From: Pseudobutyrivibrio ruminis AD2017
Lineage (GTDB): Bacteria; Bacillota; Clostridia; Lachnospirales; Lachnospiraceae
Direction: 5' to 3'
NCBI RefSeq assembly: GCF_000424305.1
Contig: NZ_KE384162.1
Location: 434,001-498,000 of the forward strand
Length of the DNA stretch: 64,000 nt
The first letter of the stretch is position 1, and each line of letters begins with the position of its first letter. Made by a program: the position numbers and the translations under genes. A model generated the notes under the pieces. That model ran no database searches. It was given only the letters and a program-made list of their open reading frames with translations, and was not told the DNA's origin. Positions 55,097-62,666 of the stretch are shown here, one piece after another.

Positions 55097-57566
55097 AATC
55101 AACACCTACTTCAGCCAACAACGAACCCCACGAAGGATTCGAATGTTTTTTAGGAATAAAGCAAATAAAATGATTTATCGCTCTAGTCATTGCAACATAC
55201 AAAATTCTAGTTTCTTCCTGAAGAACTGCTAAATCTTCTTTTTTTCTCATTTCATCATAATAGCTACTCTGCATTTCTTCATAGAAATATCTTTTGCCTT
55301 TTCCTTTCTTGTCTCCGTTATAAGCCCAAGAAACCTTTTTTCTTAATGGATCAACCAATATTTCTGTTCCAGTATTTATGATTAAACCACGTTTTGTATA
55401 AGGAACAAATACAGTGTCAAATTCCAAACCTTTCGCCTTGTGTACAGTCATTATTAACACTGATGTATAATCATCAACTGACTGAACCTCAGCTTCACTT
55501 TCAGAACGATTTGTTGCAACATTAAGCTTCAAGAAATTGTAGACATCGTAGATACTAACTTTTTCTCCACCTAGATTCCTTTGAATGATTTCCATAAGCT
55601 TTTCAAGATTTGCTTGATATTGTCTTGCTTCAGCAAAAGTTTGAGCATTACATCGTTTCTCTTCCCATCCCTGCTCTGTAAGAATAGCTTTTCTGTTAAT
55701 GATATAGTTATCAATAACCGAAACATCATCAAGAATTTCCTTAAAAACAGAAAGCACAGGCTTTAATCTCATATCCTTATGGTATTGCTTCCAATTAGTT
55801 TGGTCGAGGAAATGGTTTAAGTAATCTACCAAATTATCATAATCACCATGAAGCATCTCCATAGCATTAACATCCATTGAATCAATGTCACCAGCATATG
55901 GTGTTAATAAATAATTGAAAATATGTTTTGGCTCATCAGGAAACATAAACGATGTAACCAGAATATAAAAATCTCTAACGGCCTCACTTGCAAAGAAACT
56001 TCCATCTTCTCTCACTGAAGCGGGAATCTTATTACGTCGCAAGAGCGATGCACACATTGATACTTCTTTATGAGTTCTAGTAAGCAAAACAACTCTTGTT
56101 TTCTCTGACTTAGGAACCTCTTTATCCTCTACACGACGTTCCAAATCATTTAATCTTTGACTTACTAAGTCGGCAAACTTATTTCTAAAATCGTCCGTCT
56201 CATCATCAACCAAAAGCATTTTACAAATGCCTGCCTTTTGATTGAAAGGTATTACAGCCTTATCATATTGTAAATATCCTTCTTTTCCCCAAGCTCTAAA
56301 GTATTGATCCATCTTGCGCAAAACAGATGCCGAGGTACGGTAGTTATTCACTAGTTCAAAGTTTACTGCATCCTTTATCTTATTCTCGAACATATATCTT
56401 CGAAGAATATCAAAAGCCTGCTCGTTAGCTCCTCTAAATCGATAAATACTTTGTTTAACATCGCCCACGACAAACAGCGTTGCACCTAGTAGTTTTACTA
56501 AATAACATGCAACCATGATCTGTGATAAGTCAGAATCCTGGAACTCATCAATAAACAAATATTTCATAGAAATATCTGGACTTGGAAGATATTCTGACTT
56601 GAGTACTTCTTGAAGGTCACGCATAATATCATCTAAACCAACACCTTCATTTTTTCTTTTTATATCAAAATATTCATCATCCAATTTCGGTATAATTTCC
56701 GTAACTGCCTTATGAAAAGCAGCAGAGGCTTTGTCCGCTGGCGTTCCCCAATCCATATGCTCCATATCCGAATGAGAAACTCCTAACTGTAGAAATCTAG
56801 ACCAATACTGTGTTAATAACCCATTTGCTCTATAAAATGGTATTCCTAATTGTCCTTTGATAGACATTGTGTCATCCAATTTTCCATCAAGAGCATTTTT
56901 TATTATCTCAGCTTTTTCATACTTGTAGCTGCGAATGTTAAGATTTTTTGTAAATCCCTCACCAATTCCATATTCCCTGAGCATCTGATACGCGAAGCTA
57001 TGAATTGTAGATATGTTCATTTGAGATTGTTCTTCTAACCAACGCAAATAAATCTCTTTACGCGTCAATTCGTAACGAGCTACCAACGCATCCTGAAGTC
57101 TCTTGTTCATCTGATTAGTGGCATCATTAGTAAACGTAATCATATAGATTTCAGGCAAATGCAACCCAGGCTGTGTATGCATCAAATAAAGAATTCGATC
57201 TATCATTACAGTAGTCTTGCCTGTTCCAGCAGATGCCTGAACAACAATATGCTCATCAGCTTTGCAATGTTCAACAAGATACTGTGCAGAATTAAATAAT
57301 GGACATTGCGGCTCCAAATATTTTTCTACGAAATTTTCTTCATCATCGCCATCAATTATTATCTTCTTTTCTGGAAAAGGCACAGAATATGCCTGAAACA
57401 AAAAAATATCTGCATAAGCCTTATGACTAGCTTTTATTGCTTTAACTTTTTCAGAATCCTGTGTAAACCAAATCACCTTTATGCCAGATTCCAACCATTT
57501 CTTAATTTTTTCTTCATACTCTGCATAAGATTGATTGCAGAGCAATATGGAATATAAAGGTTCCAT
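55089..57566 (-). CDS. AddA-like UvrD helicase without nuclease domain
   Basis: SF1A helicase of 825 residues. An N-terminal region of about 85 residues of unknown fold precedes the Q motif. Then come Walker A ASAGTGKTT (111-119), motif II LFIDEFQDSDLSQIMVACYL, motif III GDVKQSIYRFRGANEQAFDI, NYRTS, motif V TVHKAKGLEFDTVFVPYT and motif VI TRILYVAMTRAINHFICF. The protein ends soon after motif VI, about 400 residues shorter than AddA, so the usual C-terminal nuclease is missing. GGAGG precedes the ATG. It lies 25 nt after the PC4-like gene and overlaps the AddB-like gene by 8 nt. Confidence 0.88.
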   Translation of the reverse strand: MEPLYSILLCNQSYAEYEEKIKKWLESGIKVIWFTQDSEKVKAIKASHKAYADIFLFQAYSVPFPEKKIIIDGDDEENFVEKYLEPQCPLFNSAQYLVEHCKADEHIVVQASAGTGKTTVMIDRILYLMHTQPGLHLPEIYMITFTNDATNQMNKRLQDALVARYELTRKEIYLRWLEEQSQMNISTIHSFAYQMLREYGIGEGFTKNLNIRSYKYEKAEIIKNALDGKLDDTMSIKGQLGIPFYRANGLLTQYWSRFLQLGVSHSDMEHMDWGTPADKASAAFHKAVTEIIPKLDDEYFDIKRKNEGVGLDDIMRDLQEVLKSEYLPSPDISMKYLFIDEFQDSDLSQIMVACYLVKLLGATLFVVGDVKQSIYRFRGANEQAFDILRRYMFENKIKDAVNFELVNNYRTSASVLRKMDQYFRAWGKEGYLQYDKAVIPFNQKAGICKMLLVDDETDDFRNKFADLVSQRLNDLERRVEDKEVPKSEKTRVVLLTRTHKEVSMCASLLRRNKIPASVREDGSFFASEAVRDFYILVTSFMFPDEPKHIFNYLLTPYAGDIDSMDVNAMEMLHGDYDNLVDYLNHFLDQTNWKQYHKDMRLKPVLSVFKEILDDVSVIDNYIINRKAILTEQGWEEKRCNAQTFAEARQYQANLEKLMEIIQRNLGGEKVSIYDVYNFLKLNVATNRSESEAEVQSVDDYTSVLIMTVHKAKGLEFDTVFVPYTKRGLIINTGTEILVDPLRKKVSWAYNGDKKGKGKRYFYEEMQSSYYDEMRKKEDLAVLQEETRILYVAMTRAINHFICFIPKKHSNPSWGSLLAEVGVDYE

Positions 57567-57591
57567 ATTGTTATACCTCCAAATATGAGAA

Positions 57592-57807
57592 TTAAAGAGT
57601 ATCTAATAAGCCGTATAAAGCTTGTATTTCTTCATCACTTAAAGTTATTCCCTTGCCCATTTTCTCATGTCCAGGTGCCCAATCGCGAATATCATACTTT
57701 GCCTCACGTCCATTCCAAGAAACCTTATTAAGCTCTTTTCTCCAGCCATTACTTCCTTCAGATAAAACACCAATTTCTTCTACAATCTCATAATTAAAAT
57801 CTGCCAT
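57592..57807 (-). CDS. YdbC/PC4-like single-stranded DNA-binding protein
   Basis: The 71-residue product matches the YdbC family, a PC4-like fold known to bind single-stranded nucleic acid. Key segments are FNYEIVEEIGVLSEGSNGWR, KELNKVSWNGREAKYDIRDW and the tail HEKMGKGITLSDEEIQALYG. AAGGAGG precedes the ATG. It is 3 nt after the BrxA-position gene and 25 nt before the AddA-like helicase. A ssDNA-binding partner for the helicases, or a substrate sensor, is inferred from the family and position. Confidence 0.85.
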   Translation of the reverse strand: MADFNYEIVEEIGVLSEGSNGWRKELNKVSWNGREAKYDIRDWAPGHEKMGKGITLSDEEIQALYGLLDTL

Positions 57808-57810
57808 TTA

Positions 57811-58521
57811 TTAAGCCTCCTTCAAACTAACAGTGGCTTCTCCACCAAAATTACTGAAAATAAAGCTATCGTCTTCCATCAAACTTGTCTTATCTACCAT
57901 ATAATTAAACGGGAAGAATAAAGCTGCATTGTTTAAGCTACCTACAGTATGATATGCTGAATCAGAAATGCTCATCATCGTATGCATCATAAAGCAAATT
58001 ACCTTAGCATTTTTCACTTCAAATTTGTGCACATGATATTTTCCTGGCTTATCACAGGTAAGCACTCCTAAAGCCTTAAGTGTTGCAACGAGCTTATCAA
58101 TAGAATGAAATAAAGTAGTACGCTCACCCCATTCATCAAAGATTTTTTGCTTAAGCTGTGCTAAAGTAATCTCATCCTGAAACTCTGACATTTTACCAAT
58201 AAGTCTACATACATCACCAAAAACAGGATATGCAGCCAAAAGCAAGCACCAATGTATCTCTAAAGTATAATCTGGATAATTCTTATAGAGCTTCTTCGCT
58301 TCTGCAAAAAGCTCTTTAGAATATTCATTCTCATAGATCCAGATATTCATCAAAATTTCTCTGGTCTTTCTAAGATTTGTTGGGCTACCTATCTCAAATC
58401 CCAGATACTCATTCAACTGATTTTTAACTTCATCTTCAGTTAAATCCTCGATTGCAAGCTCAGCCACTTTATTCAACCAAGGCTCTTTTAAATTTCTTGA
58501 TAAACCGACCATTTTAGCCAT
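57811..58521 (-). CDS. brxA: BrxA-like BREX protein (by position)
   Basis: BrxA (DUF1819) is a small DNA-binding BREX subunit encoded after pglZ in type 3 loci. The 236-residue product is cytoplasmic and helical, with patterns like REILMNIWIYENEYSKELFA and YPDYTLEIHWCLLLAAYPVF. A winged-helix-like region lies in the middle (TLAQLKQKIFDEWGERTTLF, then KLVATLKALGVLTCDKPGKY). These suit the family, but the match was judged by eye. The gene overlaps pglZ by 8 nt, and the order methylase-helicase-pglZ-this is that of type 3 BREX. Confidence 0.62.
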   Translation of the reverse strand: MAKMVGLSRNLKEPWLNKVAELAIEDLTEDEVKNQLNEYLGFEIGSPTNLRKTREILMNIWIYENEYSKELFAEAKKLYKNYPDYTLEIHWCLLLAAYPVFGDVCRLIGKMSEFQDEITLAQLKQKIFDEWGERTTLFHSIDKLVATLKALGVLTCDKPGKYHVHKFEVKNAKVICFMMHTMMSISDSAYHTVGSLNNAALFFPFNYMVDKTSLMEDDSFIFSNFGGEATVSLKEA

Positions 58522-59971
58522 TATTTTCTACCGCCTTTATTTTTATAAATGGAACTACCACTTCATCTAGAGTAATTCCTCCATGAGTCAGGACTTTTTC
58601 TCCTTTAGTATCAAAAGAAACGCCTGTTTCACAAATCATATAATCAAATTCCTTTGGAAGATAATACTTAGGATACTCAATAAGATTATCTTTCCCTTTT
58701 AAAGAATCTTTTACAGCAAAATCTTTCAATACCAGCATTCTTTTACTCTTAGTTTCTAACTCAACGCCAGCACCGGTAATTTTTCCAATACCTGTACAAG
58801 CTGTATCTCCATGATCTGCAGAAATATAAATATCAAAGCCAGCTTTAAGCATTCGTCTAACAAGATTCACTAGCTTTTTGCTCTCAGAAAGGAGCTTCAT
58901 GTCCTGATACATGCCTTTTTTCCCCTGTTTCTGAGCATGCAGCATTTCATCACAATCAAGAATAATAACAGCTCCACATTTTACGAAACTTGAAAACTCT
59001 GCATCATAGCCGCGCTCATATCCTATCTCTGTTTCTGTATAACCAAGATTTCTTGCTGCTTCTACAAATTCTTTCTTTTCGTTAGCTTGTTTCCAAGGAT
59101 CAATCAATTGGCTTGGAAGTTTTCCACTCAACAAACACTGTCTTGATACGGAAGTTGTTGTCGGAATCATAGCCATTGTTGATGCCTTCTGATACTTTAA
59201 ATCTGTAAATGATTCCGAGATTATATTCCAGTCAAATTCAGACATTCCATCCATTACAACGAGAACAAATCTCTCACTGTTTTCATGCATATATTCCAAG
59301 GTTCCACTGACCAAAGTAGGTGCATTCTTTCCTATTTTAGAAGAAAGCTTTCCATATTCCTTAAGAATATATTCTTTAAACTGTTCATTTAATTCAGAGG
59401 TATCCTTTCCTAATCCAAACCTACTACAAAGTACATCTATTTCAGCTTTCTGGTCCGCAATATAAAGCCAATCTTCATAATCAGGATTATCCGAAACTAC
59501 TCGTTGAATCTCACTCCAAAGATGATCTATATAAGCTTTTATATTCTCTTCTGAATATACTTTATTATCAAAAAACTCCTGTACTTCTTTATCATTTAAA
59601 TTCTTCACAAAACTACTAGTATAAGCATTGATGATAAGATTTAAATCTCTTTCTCTTCCAGGTATTTCTCCATATATACTTGGAAAAAGTTTACTCATAC
59701 TAATTTGATAAGAAGTCATTCTACGCAGAAGGTCATAGGGAATATACTGGTTACTTTCCGCAAAAACAGCTATCTTATTACCTTCAGCTTTGATTTCAGA
59801 TTCATGCTCTACACGAAATTCCAGATCATTTTTATATTCAACAGCCTTATGACCTCTTTGCTCAAACTCATCCGCAATATTATATTTTTCTCTTAGTTTT
59901 TCATCATCTACAACAAGAACCTTGTCGGCATAGGTCGCAGGTGACTCATCCACTATATACTTCTCTATCAT
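58514..59971 (-). CDS. pglZ: PglZ, alkaline phosphatase-superfamily BREX protein
   Basis: PglZ is the hallmark BREX protein, with an alkaline-phosphatase-like fold; its exact activity in defence is not settled. The 485-residue product has the metal-site Asp in VLVVMDGMSEFDW (Asp241), the TTTSVSRQCLLSG nucleophile-type segment (272-284), IYISADHGDTACTG (Asp386, His387) and HGGITLDEVVVPFIKI (His463). The start overlaps the helicase stop by one base with GGAGG upstream. It is shorter than many PglZ proteins because the N-terminal part is compact. Flanking genes support type 3 BREX. Confidence 0.92.
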   Translation of the reverse strand: MIEKYIVDESPATYADKVLVVDDEKLREKYNIADEFEQRGHKAVEYKNDLEFRVEHESEIKAEGNKIAVFAESNQYIPYDLLRRMTSYQISMSKLFPSIYGEIPGRERDLNLIINAYTSSFVKNLNDKEVQEFFDNKVYSEENIKAYIDHLWSEIQRVVSDNPDYEDWLYIADQKAEIDVLCSRFGLGKDTSELNEQFKEYILKEYGKLSSKIGKNAPTLVSGTLEYMHENSERFVLVVMDGMSEFDWNIISESFTDLKYQKASTMAMIPTTTSVSRQCLLSGKLPSQLIDPWKQANEKKEFVEAARNLGYTETEIGYERGYDAEFSSFVKCGAVIILDCDEMLHAQKQGKKGMYQDMKLLSESKKLVNLVRRMLKAGFDIYISADHGDTACTGIGKITGAGVELETKSKRMLVLKDFAVKDSLKGKDNLIEYPKYYLPKEFDYMICETGVSFDTKGEKVLTHGGITLDEVVVPFIKIKAVENNG

Positions 59972-62643
59972 TAAGCCTCCAGCTTCGCCAACAGAATCAG
60001 CTTTAATTCAGGATAGATTACCTTTTCACGCTTAAATTCTGATTCCATCACGTTCTTTTCTTCTTCCAGCTTCTTCAATCTTGCATTCTTAATATTGTCT
60101 ATACCAATGCTTTCAGCAGCTTCTTTTCTTAGATTCCAAGCATGCTCAAACTTGTTATGACTCTCCTTCACTTTGCCAACATACTTATCCCTTATTTCTA
60201 CAAAGGTATCATAAGCATAGGTTGTGGTAATCTCACAAAGCTTTTCATATTGGTCATCCGATAATGGTAAAGATTCCTGGCAACTAATCTTTGAGTTTGC
60301 ATCTAAAAATACATCCATTATCCTTTTTCCAGCTATAGGCCGTAATACAAAATCGCTGTTTACAAATACCGGCAGAATTTTTACAGCACTTTCATCCTCC
60401 GCAACTGAGAGACTCCACAACATAAAATAACCAGCCTCATTAGGAAAGTTCTCAATTGATACACTTAGTAATTTGTCATTTTTTGCCTGTAAGTACTCTC
60501 CATTTAGCATTTCCTTAAACTGAGGATTTTGAACGCTCATATCGCTTAACAACTGAACTTCTCTGCCATTCCAATGCTGATAATAGGTATACATCATTCT
60601 CAGTGCGTCATTGATATCGAAATTAGATTCTATCCCCACCAATTCTGATAAATTCTTCTCCTCACAGAGAACATCCCTATAACTCTTAACATTCTTCATC
60701 TGGTCCTTCATTTCCATTGTTACAGAGCTCAGATTCTTTTCAATATTGTATGGCTTCTCAATTGACTTGATATACACGTCTGTAAAATCATATTCAGCTA
60801 CTTCGCTATCAAGGACATCAGAATATTTATCTATTCCCATTTCCTCTAGAATTACAGAAAGCTTTTCTTCAATAACCTCACGCACACGTTTTTCTACAGT
60901 CCCCTCAAGGATAAAATTGTAAATATGAACATCCTTTTCCTGACCAATACGATCCACACGTCCACATCTCTGTTCAACACGCATAGGATTCCAAGGCATA
61001 TCATAATTGATTAGAATGTTAGCAAACTGCAGGTTCAAACCTTCTCCACCGGCATCTGTAGAAATAAAAACATCTGAGTCTTCTTTAAACTCACGTATAG
61101 CTTCATTTCTTTCATCAATGCTCATGCTACCATTCAGTGTAGAAACTCTATATCCTTGCTTTTCAAGGTACTCCTTAATATATCTAACTGTTTCAACAAA
61201 CTCCGTAAAGATGATTACCTTTTGGTCTGTATCCTCACTTCTAAGGCTATCAATCAGTTCTACCAGCTTCTCAACCTTAACATCCGGATACTGAAACATA
61301 GCCTGTCTTGCTGTAGCAATTATCTTTTGTAATTCCTCTATTTCTTCTGAAGAATTCACAGAAAGAGCCTCTAAAGCATCCTCAACGTTATCTTCAATGT
61401 TAATCTCATCCAACTCTTCCAAGGATAAATTACTTGCCTTAGTTTCTTGATTCAAAAGCACATCAAGTCTTCGTTTAAGACTTTCCTGAATAGCAGCTGT
61501 ACTACTTGTGACCATTCTCTGCATGATAATCAGTAGAAAAATAAGGCACATATTCTTCTTTCTATTTTTAACAGCTTTACCATAGGTCTTTGATACATAC
61601 TCACTAACCTGTTCATAAAGCTCTTTCTGTAAAGAATGGCGCTCATCCCATTCCAAGGAAACTAGATGAGTTATTCTGTTCTTGAATAACTTTTCACCCT
61701 GATTATCAATCGCATCTCTCTTTTCTGTTCTTATCAGGAAAGGTTCAACCTGTTCTCTCACTACAGAATCAGCATTAGGAAATGCATCTCTTTCCAGTAA
61801 TCTAATCAAGCGTAAAAACGGTTCAGTCTTTCCATTATGAGGTGTTGCCGATAAAAGGAGTAAATACGGACTTGCTTCTGACAATAGTTGTCCAAGCTTA
61901 TATCTCGCCACTTCACTTGATGAACCAGCAATCTTATGAGCCTCATCAATGATAATCAAATCCCATCCACTATTAATAATTGAATAGATACGCTCCTGAT
62001 TGTAGGCTTCAACTTTCTCATCACTCCATCCGGCATGACGTTCTATTGGTTTTATAGAATCCATTGGTGATATTACATAATCAAAGGTTCCGTATACATC
62101 CTTTGAATTTGTTAGCCTACGAATAATGTCATAGTCAGAAGGCAAAATAACCTGAAAATGCTCATGAAACTTTTCACGCATTTCTATAGACCACTGAGTA
62201 ACAAGACCTGTAGGACATACCACCAATACTCGTTTTACTAGACCACGAGCTTTCAACTCTTCTATTATCATTCCGGCTTCAATAGTCTTACCAAGACCTA
62301 CTTCATCGGCCAAAATATAACGTACCTGATTTGTACGAAGTGCCTTTTTTAAAGCATGAAGCTGATGCGGCAATGGAATAATTCCACTAGAAATAGGAGT
62401 TAGTAATCCATCTGACATCTCATTCTTAATTTTTGAAAGCGTTGTTATAAAACGGAGATAGTTTTCATCACATCTACTGTTGTCAGAATCTGCAACTAAT
62501 CTGTCTTCGCAAACCTTATATACAGTGCCAGATGCTGCATCAAATACCTTGTAAGAAATGTATCCCCAAAGGTCAATGCATTCTAGAACCATCACATTTT
62601 GTCCGTTTTCCTTGTCATACGCATAACTGCCTATTTCTAGCAT
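59971..62643 (-). CDS. brxHII: SNF2-family helicase (BrxHII-like)
   Basis: SF2 SNF2-type DNA translocase or helicase of 890 residues. It has the motifs: LADEVGLGKTIEAGM (Walker A, 111-125), LIIIDEAHKIAG (DEAH), LSATPHNGKTEPF, and the C-terminal half with FTEFVETVRYIKEYL, STDAGGEGLNLQFANILINY and QRCGRVDRIGQEKDVHIYNF. A C-terminal region of about 250 residues is less conserved. It lies 23 nt after the methylase gene and overlaps pglZ by one base. Order and neighbours match BrxHII of type 3 BREX; similarity to other SNF2 defence helicases (e.g. DISARM DrmD) is expected. Confidence 0.85.
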   Translation of the reverse strand: MLEIGSYAYDKENGQNVMVLECIDLWGYISYKVFDAASGTVYKVCEDRLVADSDNSRCDENYLRFITTLSKIKNEMSDGLLTPISSGIIPLPHQLHALKKALRTNQVRYILADEVGLGKTIEAGMIIEELKARGLVKRVLVVCPTGLVTQWSIEMREKFHEHFQVILPSDYDIIRRLTNSKDVYGTFDYVISPMDSIKPIERHAGWSDEKVEAYNQERIYSIINSGWDLIIIDEAHKIAGSSSEVARYKLGQLLSEASPYLLLLSATPHNGKTEPFLRLIRLLERDAFPNADSVVREQVEPFLIRTEKRDAIDNQGEKLFKNRITHLVSLEWDERHSLQKELYEQVSEYVSKTYGKAVKNRKKNMCLIFLLIIMQRMVTSSTAAIQESLKRRLDVLLNQETKASNLSLEELDEINIEDNVEDALEALSVNSSEEIEELQKIIATARQAMFQYPDVKVEKLVELIDSLRSEDTDQKVIIFTEFVETVRYIKEYLEKQGYRVSTLNGSMSIDERNEAIREFKEDSDVFISTDAGGEGLNLQFANILINYDMPWNPMRVEQRCGRVDRIGQEKDVHIYNFILEGTVEKRVREVIEEKLSVILEEMGIDKYSDVLDSEVAEYDFTDVYIKSIEKPYNIEKNLSSVTMEMKDQMKNVKSYRDVLCEEKNLSELVGIESNFDINDALRMMYTYYQHWNGREVQLLSDMSVQNPQFKEMLNGEYLQAKNDKLLSVSIENFPNEAGYFMLWSLSVAEDESAVKILPVFVNSDFVLRPIAGKRIMDVFLDANSKISCQESLPLSDDQYEKLCEITTTYAYDTFVEIRDKYVGKVKESHNKFEHAWNLRKEAAESIGIDNIKNARLKKLEEEKNVMESEFKREKVIYPELKLILLAKLEA

Positions 62644-62666
62644 ATATTCACCATACCTAACTAAAA

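Noticed and set aside
52445-57566. Housekeeping AddAB recombination complex
   Set aside because: Both proteins are shorter than AddA/AddB, the AddA nuclease domain is missing and the genes sit inside a defence operon, so a specialised paralogue is more likely.
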